A DNA stretch of 64,000 nt from Paenibacillus sp. MSJ-34 (GCF_018918005.1 NZ_JAHLPR010000017.1:35922-99921); one strand, 5' to 3'. Shown: positions 26,699 through 36,920, counted from the stretch's first letter. Notes: a model not told the origin generated them from the sequence alone. Made by a program: numbers and translations.

Positions 26699-26775
26699 TG
26701 TGGGCGCTGGGGATCGTCGCAATCTTCATGTTTGTCTATCTGGTTTACGCTTTGGTTAAACCGGAGAAATTCTAA
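26698..26775 (+). CDS. kdpF: potassium-transporting ATPase subunit KdpF
   Basis: 25 residues (26 if ATG 26695 is used): MWALGIVAIFMFVYLVYALV then KPEKF. One membrane helix with the standard KPEKF end, which stabilises the KdpFABC complex. Its location directly before kdpA and the classic sequence make this secure. Confidence 0.9.
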   Translation: MWALGIVAIFMFVYLVYALVKPEKF

Positions 26776-26807
26776 ATCCGCTTGTTTTTAGGAAGGAGTA
26801 TCGTGAT

Positions 26808-28478
26808 ATGGCCGGAATCATTGCCATTGTTGTTACATTATTGCCGGTGCTGCTGCTGGCTCGGCCCACCGGACTATATATGGCCAAAGCTTTTGATTAT
26901 AACCAGTCAGGACTCGATCGATTTTACGGTCCATTGGAAAAATTGATTTATGCCATCGGAGGCATTCGCCAAGAGAATCAAACCTGGCGGAAATACGCCG
27001 CGACATTAGTGGTCAGCAATACCGTCATGATCTTGCTCGTTTATCTCGTGTTCCGAACACAGGCGTATTTGCCGTTGAATCCGGCCGGCATTGCCAATAT
27101 GGACCCAAGTCTTGCGTTCAATACGGCGATCAGTTTTATGACCAACACGAATTTGCAGCACTACAGCGGTGAGAGCGGATTATCGTATTTGTCGCAAATG
27201 ATTGCCATCGTTTTTATGATGTTTACGGCTCCGGCCACTGCGCTTGCCGCGGTGTTCGCTTTTATGCGCGGGCTGGCGGGCAAGCCGCTAGGCAACTTTT
27301 TCGTCGATATGACTCGCGCCATTACGCGGGTTTTGCTGCCGATTGCCTTTGTCACGGCATTCATTCTAATTGCGCAGGGGGTTCCGCAAACGCTGGAACC
27401 CGCGGCGGTCGCTCAAACGCTTCAGGGCGGAGAACAAACGATTGCCAGGGGCCCGATGGGTTCGTTCTTGTCGATTAAAGAGCTTGGGAATAACGGCGGG
27501 GGATTTATGGGCGTCAACTCGGCCCACCCGTTTGAAAATCCCAATGCGATCAGCAATCTGATCCAAATCTTGCTGATGATGCTGCTTACGACATCCCTGC
27601 CGTTTGCATACGGGAAGATGGTTGGGAATGCCAAGCAAGGACGAGTGCTGTTTGTTTCCATGGCCACGCTTTTTATTGTTTTGCTAGGCGTTTCGCTGAC
27701 AGCCGAGAATGCCGGCAACCCTGCTTTGAACGCGCTCGGTATTCAGCATAATCAAGGGAGCATGGAAGGCAAGGAAGTCCGATTCGGTCTGGCGCAGTCA
27801 TCGTTATACTCCGTCGTCACCACAGCCTCGGAAACGGGGGCGGTGAACACGATGCATGATACGTTAACGCCAATTGGCGGTATGATCGCCATCGCCAACA
27901 TGATGCTGAATACCGCATTCGGCGGTGTCGGGGCCGGCTTTATGAACGTACTGATGTACGCCATGATCGGTGTGTTTCTATCGGGCTTGATGGTAGGTCG
28001 TACACCGGAATTTCTGGGTAAAAAACTGGAAGGCAAGGAAATGAAGCTGATTGCCGTCACGATGTTGGTTTCGCCTTTTCTAATTCTGGTTCCAACAGCT
28101 GTCGCGCTGTTCAGCTATCCCGATACCATCTCCAATCCGGGCTTTCACGGCTTAACGCAAGCGATGTATGAATATACCTCGTCTGCGGCCAACAACGGTT
28201 CCGGGTATGAAGGGTTGGGCGATAATACGTTGTTCTGGAACATTACGACAGGAATCGTGATGTACGTGGGCCGTTTCTTCTCCATTGTCGCCTTGCTTGC
28301 AGTAGCCGCTTCGCTTGCCGCCAAGAAGCCGGCGCCGGAAACAACAGGCACCTTCCGGACAGACACAGGTTTGTTCGCCGTAGTATTTTTGGCCGCTGTG
28401 CTGATCGTTGGTGCGTTGACGTTCTTTCCAAGTCTCGTACTCGGTCCGATTGCGGAACAGTTAACATTGAAGCCATAA
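26808..28478 (+). CDS. kdpA: potassium-transporting ATPase, K+-channel subunit KdpA
   Basis: 556 residues, full length. Ten predicted membrane helices and four selectivity-filter-like segments as in the family ([67 protein letters not shown]). KdpA is the K+-binding, SKT-superfamily subunit of the high-affinity inducible KdpFABC importer. GGAAGGAG precedes the ATG; expression is governed by the upstream riboswitch and KdpE. Confidence 0.97.
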   Translation: MAGIIAIVVTLLPVLLLARPTGLYMAKAFDYNQSGLDRFYGPLEKLIYAIGGIRQENQTWRKYAATLVVSNTVMILLVYLVFRTQAYLPLNPAGIANMDPSLAFNTAISFMTNTNLQHYSGESGLSYLSQMIAIVFMMFTAPATALAAVFAFMRGLAGKPLGNFFVDMTRAITRVLLPIAFVTAFILIAQGVPQTLEPAAVAQTLQGGEQTIARGPMGSFLSIKELGNNGGGFMGVNSAHPFENPNAISNLIQILLMMLLTTSLPFAYGKMVGNAKQGRVLFVSMATLFIVLLGVSLTAENAGNPALNALGIQHNQGSMEGKEVRFGLAQSSLYSVVTTASETGAVNTMHDTLTPIGGMIAIANMMLNTAFGGVGAGFMNVLMYAMIGVFLSGLMVGRTPEFLGKKLEGKEMKLIAVTMLVSPFLILVPTAVALFSYPDTISNPGFHGLTQAMYEYTSSAANNGSGYEGLGDNTLFWNITTGIVMYVGRFFSIVALLAVAASLAAKKPAPETTGTFRTDTGLFAVVFLAAVLIVGALTFFPSLVLGPIAEQLTLKP

Positions 28479-28503
28479 GTTTGATTTAATGGAGGTTCTT
28501 AAG

Positions 28504-30531
28504 ATGCAAACCAAAAAATCCATGCTTAGTGGGCCGATTATTCGGAATGCTGTCAAGGAAGCGTTCATGAAGCTGGACCCTAGAGTCATGTTTCGTAATC
28601 CGATCCTGTTTGTGGTGGAGATTGGTTTTATCATCACGTTGTTTCTATGCTTTGTTCCCGGAGCGTTCCAAGGTTCGACACCGGGTTGGTTCAATATGGT
28701 GGTCGCCGCCATTTTGCTGGTGACGTTGTTGTTTGCGAACTTTGCGGAGGCATTGGCTGAAGGAAGAGGCAAGGCGCAAGCCGATTCGTTAAAACAAACG
28801 AAAAAAGACATTGTTGCAAACAAATGGGTTGGGGGAGAGATGAAGCAGGTTGCTTCAACGGATCTACGTAAAGGAGATATCGTCGTCATATCACAGGGAG
28901 AAATGATTCCGGGAGATGGCGAGGTGATTGAAGGGCTCGCATCGGTAGACGAATCGGCCATCACGGGAGAGTCCGCGCCTGTTATTAAGGAAGCCGGAGG
29001 CGATTTCTGTTCCGTAACGGGCGGAACGCGTGTCATTAGTGACCAGATTAAAGTGAGGATCACCAGCGATCCTGGCGAATCGTTTCTGGATCGGATGATT
29101 GCACTTGTTGAAGGCGCAAAGCGGCAAAAAACGCCGAATGAAATTGCCCTGAATACGGTTCTGATCAGTTTGACCCTGATTTTCCTGATTGTCGTTGCGA
29201 CACTGCCGTTTTTCGGGAACTACTTGAATATTGAAATTGATGTGGCTGTCCTCATTGCCTTGCTCGTTTGCCTCATCCCGACCACAATCGGAGGGCTATT
29301 GTCTGCCATCGGAATCGCGGGAATGGACAGAGTGACCCGGTTTAACGTGCTCGCCATGTCGGGGAAGGCTGTGGAAACTGCCGGAGATATCAATACGATC
29401 ATTTTGGACAAGACCGGTACAATCACGTATGGCAACCGGATGGCGAGCGAGTTTATCGCGGTTGGCGGCGCAAAGCAAAGCGATGTAGGCGAATGGGCGG
29501 CTATCAGTTCATTGAAGGATGAGACGCCGGAAGGGCGTTCCGTACTGGACTTGATGAAAAAGCTGGAACTCGGGTACAACGAATCATCTGCTTCCGGTGG
29601 GGAGTTCATCGAATTCAAAGCGGAAACACGAATGAGCGGGATCGATTTGACAGATGGTCGCAAAGTGCGCAAAGGGGCTGTCGACGCGATTAAAAAATGG
29701 GTAGCTGCGCAGAACGGGACTATACCGAACGATCTGGATGCGGCAGCTGATAAAGTTGCTTCTGCCGGGGGAACACCGCTAGCAGTGGCGGTCGATAACC
29801 AAATTTATGGCGTCATCTATTTAAAAGATACCGTCAAGCCCGGCATGCGCGAACGTTTCGACCAAATGCGCCAAATGGGCATTAAAACGGTGATGTGTAC
29901 AGGCGATAACCCGTTGACCGCCGCTACGATCGCACAGGAAGCCGGCGTCGATGACTTTATCGCAGAGAGCAAGCCGGAAGATAAAATTGCTGTGATTCGG
30001 CGGGAGCAAGCGGAAGGCAAGTTGGTGGCCATGACGGGGGACGGCACGAACGATGCTCCTGCATTGGCGCAGGCGGATGTGGGAATCGCCATGAATAGCG
30101 GTACGGTAGCCGCTAAAGAAGCGGCCAATATGGTCGATTTGGATTCCGATCCTTCAAAGATAATCGAGGTCGTTGCAATTGGAAAGCAGCTTCTGATGAC
30201 GCGCGGCGCACTTACCACGTTCAGCATCGCCAACGATATCGCCAAGTACTTTGCAATCTTGCCTGCTATGTTTATGCTCGCCATTCCGGAGATGAATGCG
30301 CTGAATGTCATGCAGTTGGGATCGCCAATGTCGGCTATTCTATCAGCGCTCATTTTCAATGCGATCATCATCCCGCTGTTAATTCCGCTGGCGATGAAAG
30401 GCGTTGCCTATAATGCAGTCAGTTCTGCGCAACTGTTAAAACGCAATATGTTTATTTATGGCTTAGGCGGTGTCATTGTCCCCTTTGTCGGCATCAAACT
30501 TATTGACCTTGTTATCCATTTGTGGGTATGA
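28504..30531 (+). CDS. kdpB: potassium-transporting ATPase ATP-binding subunit KdpB
   Basis: 675 residues from ATG 28504, preceded by GGAGG. P-type ATPase: actuator TGES ([12 protein letters not shown]), phosphorylation motif [12 protein letters not shown], hinge GDG ([20 protein letters not shown]). Fewer helices than P2 ATPases, as for type IA. It hydrolyses ATP to drive K+ through KdpA. The frame up to ATG 28489 includes the ribosome-binding site and is rejected. Confidence 0.98.
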   Translation: MQTKKSMLSGPIIRNAVKEAFMKLDPRVMFRNPILFVVEIGFIITLFLCFVPGAFQGSTPGWFNMVVAAILLVTLLFANFAEALAEGRGKAQADSLKQTKKDIVANKWVGGEMKQVASTDLRKGDIVVISQGEMIPGDGEVIEGLASVDESAITGESAPVIKEAGGDFCSVTGGTRVISDQIKVRITSDPGESFLDRMIALVEGAKRQKTPNEIALNTVLISLTLIFLIVVATLPFFGNYLNIEIDVAVLIALLVCLIPTTIGGLLSAIGIAGMDRVTRFNVLAMSGKAVETAGDINTIILDKTGTITYGNRMASEFIAVGGAKQSDVGEWAAISSLKDETPEGRSVLDLMKKLELGYNESSASGGEFIEFKAETRMSGIDLTDGRKVRKGAVDAIKKWVAAQNGTIPNDLDAAADKVASAGGTPLAVAVDNQIYGVIYLKDTVKPGMRERFDQMRQMGIKTVMCTGDNPLTAATIAQEAGVDDFIAESKPEDKIAVIRREQAEGKLVAMTGDGTNDAPALAQADVGIAMNSGTVAAKEAANMVDLDSDPSKIIEVVAIGKQLLMTRGALTTFSIANDIAKYFAILPAMFMLAIPEMNALNVMQLGSPMSAILSALIFNAIIIPLLIPLAMKGVAYNAVSSAQLLKRNMFIYGLGGVIVPFVGIKLIDLVIHLWV

Positions 30532-30549
30532 CGAAAGGAAGGACTGGAA

Positions 30550-31122
30550 ATGAAATTATTGGCATCCAGCTTGCGAATCAGCTTGCTGTTCATGGTATTA
30601 TGCGGACTTGGTTATAACTTGGCGGTCACCGGGATCGCGCAGATCATTTTCCCCGAACAAGCCGATGGAAGCCTGGTTCAAGACGACGATGGGACGGTAA
30701 TTGGCTCCAAGTTGATTGGACAGTTGTTTTCCGAGCCGGAATATTTTCATGGCCGCGTCTCCAGTATTGACTATCAGGCGGATGGATCGGGATCGCCGAA
30801 CTATGCGCCGTCGCATCCCGAATTGATGGAACGGGTGACAGCATCTGTGGAGGAATGGAACATGAATAACCCCGAGGTTCCTGTCAGCGACGTACCGATG
30901 GATCTTCTGACCAACTCTGCATCCGGCTTGGACCCTGATATCAGCCCGGAGGCGGCACGTGCTCAAATTCCAAGGATTAGCCGTTTGACCGGTATTGAAC
31001 AGAAACAATTGGAAAGCCTTGTGCAAGAGCAAACGACCGAGCGTGCGCTTGGTTTTCTGGGGGAACCTGCGGTAAATGTATTGCAACTCAATATCGGGCT
31101 GCAACGACTACTGGCGAGGTAA
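30550..31122 (+). CDS. kdpC: potassium-transporting ATPase subunit KdpC
   Basis: 190 residues, with one N-terminal membrane helix (LRISLLFMVLCGLGYNLAVT) and a periplasm-facing body containing the family motifs GSKLIGQLF, YFHGRVSSIDYQ, LTNSASGLDPDISPEAA and LNIGLQRLL. It stabilises the KdpFABC complex. 18 bp after kdpB with AAAGGAAGG upstream. Confidence 0.96.
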   Translation: MKLLASSLRISLLFMVLCGLGYNLAVTGIAQIIFPEQADGSLVQDDDGTVIGSKLIGQLFSEPEYFHGRVSSIDYQADGSGSPNYAPSHPELMERVTASVEEWNMNNPEVPVSDVPMDLLTNSASGLDPDISPEAARAQIPRISRLTGIEQKQLESLVQEQTTERALGFLGEPAVNVLQLNIGLQRLLAR

Positions 31123-31200
31123 GCGATAAACTCTCCCTGCCTTATTTTTCCCGGCAGGGAATTCCCGTTTGTAGTTTGTTTCAAGGAATGAGGAGATGAC

Positions 31201-33531
31201 ATGGAGCCATTCAAACGAAAAACACCGGAAGAAATCTTATATTCCATTTACCGGCTTCATCGAGGCCGTTTAAAAGTTTACATTGGCGCGGTCAGCGGTT
31301 CAGGCAAAACGTATCATATGCTCCAAGAAGGACAAATGTTAAAACGGCAAGGGGTTGACGTGGTGATCAGTGCCGTTTCAACCGGACAACGCCCCGAGAC
31401 GCTGGAGCAGATTGGCGATCTGGAGCGGATTCCAAGCATCCATTGGGTAAAGGATGGCGTCGACTACAAGGATTTGAATCTGGAATCGTTGCTGCAGCGC
31501 AATCCGGAAGTGGTCCTAGTAGACGGTCTGGCCCATCGGAACAGGGAAGGGGCGCATCATTCGACAAGAGTGGACGACATTCGCTATCTGCTGGATCGGG
31601 GAATCAGTGTCATTACGACGGTTAATGTCTATGAGCTGGAAGGGGTAATCGAACTCGCTCATAAATTAACGGGCATCACTGCGGAGCATACGATTCCCTC
31701 CGATATACTAGATTCGGCAGATGAGGTTCGCCTGATTGATGTGACGCCGGAGGCGATACTTGAGCGGTTATCGGATGGTCGTTTCCGGCACCCTGATCCG
31801 ACCCTGTTCAAACGGGGGAATTTGGCGAAACTTCGGGAGCTTGCCTTGCGGCTTGTGGCCGAAGGGGTGAATGAATCGCTGGAAAAGCATCGGGAAGCTT
31901 CCGGGTTATTCGGTCCTTCCGGCGCGGCGGAGCGAATCCTTGTGTCTGCGCAATACCATTGGAACGGTTCGATTTACGTGCGCAGAGGTCAGCAGGTGGC
32001 CAAACGGCTCGGCGGCGATCTGCTTGTCGTCACCTTTATCAATCCTAAACAAACCCTGTCTAAAGAAGCTATGGCCTTTAAACGCTCATTGCTTCAATTG
32101 GTTGAAAAAGTAGAAGGATCATTCGAGGAAGTACCGATTGCTTCCCGGCGAGAACTGCCTCGAAAATTGGTCCATTACGCAGCTAGCCATAATGTTACCC
32201 GAATCGTCATGGGACATTCCAAGATGAGTCCATGGCAAGAGTTTTGGAGAGGATCGCTCGCAAACCGGCTACTGAGCAAAATCAAAAATGTCGACCTCTT
32301 GTTTATGGCCGATAGTTCGGAACGGGAAGGCAGACGAATATTGCCTGCCAGGACGCGCCAAAAGCGGGATACGAGCGCCTATCATCGGCTCACGGATCAG
32401 GAAATGGAGGAACGAATACAGAAAATTAGGCGCGGGAAGTTTAAAGTCTATATCGGTGCGGCCCCCGGCGTTGGAAAAACGTACACGATGCTGAGAGAGG
32501 GAAATGATCTCCTTAAAAAACAAATCGATGTTGTCATCGGACTGCTGGAGACACATGGCCGCGCTGAAACGTTGGAACAGGTAGGCGCGCTACCGATCGT
32601 CCCTAGAAGCAAAACGCCTTATCGAGGAACAGAACTCGAAGAACTGGATGTTCCGGCAATTATCATGCGTAATCCGGAGGTCGTGCTAATCGATGAGTTA
32701 GCCCATACCAATGTCCCTGGCAGCAAGAATCGCAAACGCTATGCCGATGTGCTGGAAATTCTGGACGCCGGTATTTCGGTGATTTCCACCATGAACGTCC
32801 AGCATCTCGAGAGTTTGAATGATGCCGTGGAGCAAATCACTGGCGTTCGGGTACGGGAAACCGTTCCGGACCATATTCTGCATTTGGCAGAGGAAGTCCA
32901 ACTCATCGATGTATCGCCTTCGTCCTTGCAGCAGCGCATGAGAGAAGGAAGGATCTATGCGGCCAATAAAATCGAACAGGCATTAGGCTCCTTTTTCAAA
33001 ACCGGAAATCTGATTGCCCTGCGCGAGCTGGCGCTTCGAGAGATTGCGGATGATGTGGATGAACGTTTGGAGTCCTGGGAGCGCAAAGCGTCGCTTCGGG
33101 GGCCCTGGCGCAGAAAAGAGACGATTTGTGTTGGGATAACGCTTAGTCCAAACGCGGAGCGTTTGATTCGAAGGGGGTTTCGCATCGCTTATCGTCTGAA
33201 AGCCGAATGGTACGTGATTTATGTTCACAAGGGCAGTTCGATTCCGGATGAATTGAATAAACGTCTCGAACGCTTAAAAGAATTGTCTGCGCGTTTGGGA
33301 GGCACATTCGAAGTGCAGTTTACGGCAAGGGAACGAGACATGGCTTCCATTCTGATCGGCAAATCGGACGAGAGAATGGCTACGCAAATGGTTTTGGGGC
33401 AATCCGGCAGGAACATCTGGAAGCTTATGTGCCATGGTTCGATCGTCAAGACTGTACTGCGCCATGCCCGGCATATGGATGTTCTAATTGTTGCGGATTT
33501 TGATCCTCATGCTAAACCGTTGGAGAATTAA
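31201..33531 (+). CDS. KdpD sensor/Usp tandem protein without kinase domain
   Basis: 776 residues made of two copies of the cytoplasmic N-terminal part of KdpD: KdpD-Usp, then KdpD-Usp. Copy 1 (about 20-375) has a P-loop GAVSGSGKTYHML and VLVDGLAHRN; copy 2 (about 405-770) has the canonical GAAPGVGKTYTML and VLIDELAHTN. Each is followed by a universal stress protein-like segment. No histidine kinase or membrane helix is present. KdpD's N-terminal domain and Usp domain bind ligands such as c-di-AMP or ATP; here they are detached and would act in trans on the kinase half at 24175. GAGGAG precedes ATG 31201. Confidence 0.92.
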   Translation: MEPFKRKTPEEILYSIYRLHRGRLKVYIGAVSGSGKTYHMLQEGQMLKRQGVDVVISAVSTGQRPETLEQIGDLERIPSIHWVKDGVDYKDLNLESLLQRNPEVVLVDGLAHRNREGAHHSTRVDDIRYLLDRGISVITTVNVYELEGVIELAHKLTGITAEHTIPSDILDSADEVRLIDVTPEAILERLSDGRFRHPDPTLFKRGNLAKLRELALRLVAEGVNESLEKHREASGLFGPSGAAERILVSAQYHWNGSIYVRRGQQVAKRLGGDLLVVTFINPKQTLSKEAMAFKRSLLQLVEKVEGSFEEVPIASRRELPRKLVHYAASHNVTRIVMGHSKMSPWQEFWRGSLANRLLSKIKNVDLLFMADSSEREGRRILPARTRQKRDTSAYHRLTDQEMEERIQKIRRGKFKVYIGAAPGVGKTYTMLREGNDLLKKQIDVVIGLLETHGRAETLEQVGALPIVPRSKTPYRGTELEELDVPAIIMRNPEVVLIDELAHTNVPGSKNRKRYADVLEILDAGISVISTMNVQHLESLNDAVEQITGVRVRETVPDHILHLAEEVQLIDVSPSSLQQRMREGRIYAANKIEQALGSFFKTGNLIALRELALREIADDVDERLESWERKASLRGPWRRKETICVGITLSPNAERLIRRGFRIAYRLKAEWYVIYVHKGSSIPDELNKRLERLKELSARLGGTFEVQFTARERDMASILIGKSDERMATQMVLGQSGRNIWKLMCHGSIVKTVLRHARHMDVLIVADFDPHAKPLEN

Positions 33532-33618
33532 TCAGTCATTTCTTTTGAGGTTGAGGTGAATGAGATTGCCGCAAATCTAATGCCGTTTTCATCGGCTTTT
33601 CCGGGGAAGGCATTCTTC

Positions 33619-33670
33619 CTTTATCGACAACCAATTGAAGATGGATACGTTGGAATCATGCGGAGGCACT
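33619..33670 (+). pseudogene. 52-bp remnant of the GNAT acetyltransferase gene
   Basis: The bases encode FIDNQLKMDTLESCGGT and match 17371-17421 with only about four differences, ending with a stop two codons later. No flanking similarity was seen, so it is a short relic of a paralogue or duplication. Confidence 0.75.
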
Positions 33671-33849
33671 AACTAAAGGAATGGGTATATAAATGGATGA
33701 AGACAAACAACCGTTTGCTATTCCAATCCATCCATCGTATTGGGTTTCGCAGCGCTTCTGTTCGTATTGTTCTCTTTATGGGATTAGCTATGCTCCGTGC
33801 CTTTTCTACGGATCAAGCGTTGTAGGAAAATGAAATGCCAAGCGAACAC

Positions 33850-33895
33850 AAGCATAAGAATAGGTACCTATTTTTCCTATACCTATTCTTGTGCT
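33850..33895. terminator. 17-bp inverted repeat downstream of the kdp operon
   Basis: AAGCATAAGAATAGGTA pairs with TACCTATTCTTGTGCTT (one mismatch) around a 12-nt loop. It lies 320 bp after the kinase-less KdpD gene and 130 bp before the Rrf2 gene; terminator or operator. Confidence 0.5.
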
Positions 33896-33966
33896 TTACA
33901 AGCCAACGATGTAATAGTAAAGACTCAGAGGCAAGGATGTCGTTGCAAATTGGAATTGAATCGTTT

Positions 33967-33990
33967 ATTATGGATATTGTAGGTCTACAT
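33967..33990 (+). promoter_or_regulatory. putative Rrf2 operator/promoter, copy A
   Basis: ATTATGGATATTGTAGGTCTA lies just upstream of the Rrf2 gene; 19 of 21 bases recur before the oxidoreductase gene. Its 3' part GTAGGTCTAC is a near-palindrome. Autoregulation is inferred. Confidence 0.6.
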
Positions 33991-34022
33991 TAATAACGAT
34001 CTTTGGGAGGGAAGAGGGAAAC

Positions 34023-34508
34023 ATGCAGTTCTCCAAAAGTACAGATTACGCCTTGCACGCTTTAATTCATTTGGGTCATTCGGAGTGTTGCAACAACGTA
34101 GGGATCAAGGAATTATCTGCGACACTTGGCGTTTCAGAAAGCTATTTATCCAAAATTATGTCCAAGCTGAGGCAGGATGGTATCGTACGCGCTGTGCCGG
34201 GAGTGAATGGCGGTTATGAGCTTGCCAGGCCGGCCGATGAGATTACTTTTCTTGATGTGATTCAAGTGATTGAAGGAAGACAACAGTTGTTCGAATGCTC
34301 GAATACGAATTCGCGGCAGCATCGGTTGTTAGCGGAAGAGGGGGCTGCAGGGCGAGATCAGGAACGCTCAGGAAAGTGCGAATGTCTGGTTGAGAAAGTG
34401 ATGGACGGCGCAGAGCAGCATCTGCACCAATACTTGCGGGAACACACGATCCAGTCGGTACTGGATGAAGCTATCAAGCGTTGCAGCCATGAGGTAAACA
34501 AGAAGTGA
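34023..34508 (+). CDS. Rrf2-family transcriptional regulator
   Basis: 161 residues. The N-terminal winged HTH reads MQFSKSTDYALHALIHLGHS, then LSATLGVSESYLSKIMSKL and a wing with VPGVNGGYELARP. Cysteines occur early (ECCNN) and in LFECSNTN and GKCECLVEK, which could bind a metal or sense redox changes as in IscR/NsrR-type members. It precedes a thioredoxin-reductase-like gene and a drug exporter, and shares an operator-like site with them, so it is the likely repressor of that pair. Confidence 0.9.
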   Translation: MQFSKSTDYALHALIHLGHSECCNNVGIKELSATLGVSESYLSKIMSKLRQDGIVRAVPGVNGGYELARPADEITFLDVIQVIEGRQQLFECSNTNSRQHRLLAEEGAAGRDQERSGKCECLVEKVMDGAEQHLHQYLREHTIQSVLDEAIKRCSHEVNKK

Positions 34509-34526
34509 TGCACTTCTTGCGCTTTA

Positions 34527-34549
34527 ATTATGGATATTATAGATCTATG
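34527..34549 (+). promoter_or_regulatory. putative Rrf2 operator/promoter, copy B
   Basis: ATTATGGATATTATAGATCTA, 19/21 identical to copy A, contains the perfect 10-bp palindrome ATAGATCTAT and sits right before the ribosome-binding site of the oxidoreductase gene. Confidence 0.6.
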
Positions 34550-34565
34550 GAGGTGTATGGTGAGA

Positions 34566-35483
34566 ATGGAAAAACAGCTTCTCGATGTAGCGATTATTGG
34601 CGGCGGCCCAGCAGGGTTGAACGCCGCCCTCGTGCTTGGGCGGGCGAGGAAACATGTGGTGGTAATCGACGAAGGCCGTCCCCGCAACGCCGTGACACGC
34701 GAGACCCACGGGTTTCTTAGCCGCGACGGAATAAGTCCCGGAGAATTTCGACGAATGGCGGAGGAAGAGATCGGCGCCTATTCCTCCGTGTCTTTCATGG
34801 CGGATACGGCCGTGTCGATTGCGGGAACGGACGGCCAATTTCAAATCGAGACTACACGAGGACAAACTTTTGCAAGCAAAAAGGTATTGTTTGCCGTCGG
34901 TATGAAGGATCGGCCGCTTAACATTCCGGGACTGGCGGAGGTATACGGAATAAGTGCCTTCGTCTGCCCGTATTGCGACGGCTGGGAGTTAAGGGATCAG
35001 CCGCTTGTTATCATTACTAAGGGAACTGAGCTCTTGCATTTTGCTCCACTCATATCCGGATGGACGAACCGTTTTTCTGTCTGCACGAATGGCCCCGATG
35101 AGCTGACGGGCGCCGAGCGCGAGGAACTCCAGCGGCATCGTGTGCCTCTGTACGACACGCCGATTCGGTCCATCGACTCTAGCGACGGGATCGTGCGGCA
35201 AGTCGTTCTCGAAGACGGGACGATCATTCCTTGCAGGGGGCTCTTTTTTAAACCGGAGCTGGTTACGGGATCGGACTTGCCGCGTGCCATCGGGTGCCAG
35301 ATCACGGAGGCGGGAATGGTTGACGTTGATGACTTCGGGAAAACGAACGTTCCGGGCGTCTATAGCGCCGGGGATGCGGCATCGCGACTGCATCAGGCTA
35401 TTGCTGCCGCGTCTATGGGGGCATTTGTCGCCGCTGCCATGAACAATGAACTGAATATGGAGGCTTGGAGGAGAATCGGATGA
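34566..35483 (+). CDS. FAD-dependent NAD(P)-disulphide oxidoreductase (thioredoxin-reductase-like)
   Basis: 305 residues from ATG 34566 (GGAGGTG at 10 nt; ATG 34557 is too close to it). The FAD-binding GGGPAGLNAALVLGRARKHV and C-terminal GVYSAGDAASRLHQ motifs are intact, and the redox-active CxxC is CPYCDGWE near residue 130. The NADPH GxGxxA motif is weak (VIITKGTELLHF), so the protein may differ from true TrxB in reductant. Such small flavoproteins reduce disulphides or detoxify thiols or drugs. Overlaps the downstream exporter start by ATGA. Confidence 0.88.
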   Translation: MEKQLLDVAIIGGGPAGLNAALVLGRARKHVVVIDEGRPRNAVTRETHGFLSRDGISPGEFRRMAEEEIGAYSSVSFMADTAVSIAGTDGQFQIETTRGQTFASKKVLFAVGMKDRPLNIPGLAEVYGISAFVCPYCDGWELRDQPLVIITKGTELLHFAPLISGWTNRFSVCTNGPDELTGAEREELQRHRVPLYDTPIRSIDSSDGIVRQVVLEDGTIIPCRGLFFKPELVTGSDLPRAIGCQITEAGMVDVDDFGKTNVPGVYSAGDAASRLHQAIAAASMGAFVAAAMNNELNMEAWRRIG

Positions 35484-36913
35484 ACATTTCGGAAAACATC
35501 AAGCGCGGTCCGATCATGTTCGCTCTTATCGTCGGAACGTTCGTCGCCGCTTTGAACGAGACGCTGATGGGCAACGCTCTCCCCGAACTGATGAAATCAT
35601 TCGGAGTGTCTGCGGCGACGGTCCAGTGGTTGGCCACCGCCTACATGCTCGTCGTCGGCGTACTCGTTCCGGTGACGGCGGTACTGCAGCAATGGTTCAC
35701 GACTCGGCAAATGTTTCTGTCGGCGATGAGTATGTTCTTCGTCGGCACGGTGATCTCGGCGGTGGCGCCGGAATTTGGCATGCTGCTGGCCGGGCGGATT
35801 ATTCAGGCGATAGGAACCGGCATGCTGTTGCCGCTTACGATAAACACCATCATGGCCATTTATCCCCCGGAAAAGCGGGGAGGGGCGATGGGGATGTTCG
35901 GGCTCGTCGTCATGTTCGCGCCTGCGATCGGCCCGACCGTTTCGGGCTTGATTGTTGACGGCCTATCGTGGCGCTGGTTGTTCTATCTTGTAATGCCCTT
36001 GGCATTGCTCTCGATTATCGTTGGGGCCGCCGTTCTGAAGAACGTGTCGGACGTCACGAAACCGCGGGTGGACCTGTTATCCATCGGGCTGTCGACGATC
36101 GGCTTCGGCGGAATTGTCTACGGGTTCAGCAAGGCTGGTGAACAAGGTTGGTCTGAGCCGTTGGTGATCTGGACGATTGCGGCGGGCGGTATCGCCCTGG
36201 CGCTGTTCGTCTGGAGGCAGCTGTTGCTTACGGAGCCCGTCATGGATTTGCGAGCGTTTCGGTATCCGACATTCGCGCTTGTCGCGGCGCTTCTATTCGT
36301 GCTTTTGATGACGTTCTTCTCGTCGGCGATCATGCTTCCGATGTTTATGCAAGGCGTTCTGATGATAACAGCGTTCAAGTCCGGATTGATCTTGCTTCCC
36401 GGGGGGGTTGCAAACGGGCTCATGGCTCCGATCTCGGGCAAGCTGTTCGACAAGTTCGGACCTCGCGTTCTTGTCATCCCCGGACTTGTTATTGTCGTCG
36501 TCTCGCTGTGGCTGTTCACCCGATTCGATGAAGCGACGACGACCGGCTTTCTTGTGGCCGTGCACATTGCGCTGATGATCGGCATCGCGCTGGTGATGAT
36601 GCCCGCACAGACGGCTGGGCTTAACCAACTGCCCCGTCATCTGCACCCGCACGGAACGGCGATCCTGAACACGCTGCAGCAGGTGTCCGGTGCGATCGGC
36701 ACCGCCCTGTATATCAGCATCATGTCGGGCGGACAGAAACAGTACTTGAGCGGATCGAGCGTCCCGCAGTCTCCGGCGGAACTAGCCAAAGCGTTGGCCG
36801 TCGGCATCAACAACGCGTTCTGGGTTGGTGTCTTTATCGCGCTAGCGGCGCTCGTTCTCGGTCTTTTCCTCAGGGCGAAATCGCCGGAACCGGAAAACGA
36901 AGTGTCGACATAA
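35480..36913 (+). CDS. MFS drug exporter, DHA2 (14-helix) family
   Basis: 477 residues from ATG 35480, overlapping the preceding stop (ATGA) with GGAGGAG upstream. About 14 membrane helices; motif C-like segments (FAPAIGPTVSGLIVDGLSWR) and motif A remnants fit DHA2 proton-drug antiporters of the EmrB/QacA type. It is co-transcribed with the flavoenzyme, so the pair probably forms a modify-and-export detoxification unit under the Rrf2 regulator. Confidence 0.93.
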   Translation: MNISENIKRGPIMFALIVGTFVAALNETLMGNALPELMKSFGVSAATVQWLATAYMLVVGVLVPVTAVLQQWFTTRQMFLSAMSMFFVGTVISAVAPEFGMLLAGRIIQAIGTGMLLPLTINTIMAIYPPEKRGGAMGMFGLVVMFAPAIGPTVSGLIVDGLSWRWLFYLVMPLALLSIIVGAAVLKNVSDVTKPRVDLLSIGLSTIGFGGIVYGFSKAGEQGWSEPLVIWTIAAGGIALALFVWRQLLLTEPVMDLRAFRYPTFALVAALLFVLLMTFFSSAIMLPMFMQGVLMITAFKSGLILLPGGVANGLMAPISGKLFDKFGPRVLVIPGLVIVVVSLWLFTRFDEATTTGFLVAVHIALMIGIALVMMPAQTAGLNQLPRHLHPHGTAILNTLQQVSGAIGTALYISIMSGGQKQYLSGSSVPQSPAELAKALAVGINNAFWVGVFIALAALVLGLFLRAKSPEPENEVST

Positions 36914-36920
36914 TAATAAT

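Noticed and set aside
31201..33531. Full-length KdpD kinase
   Set aside because: The 776 residues are two sensor/Usp units; no HisKA or HATPase motif is present.
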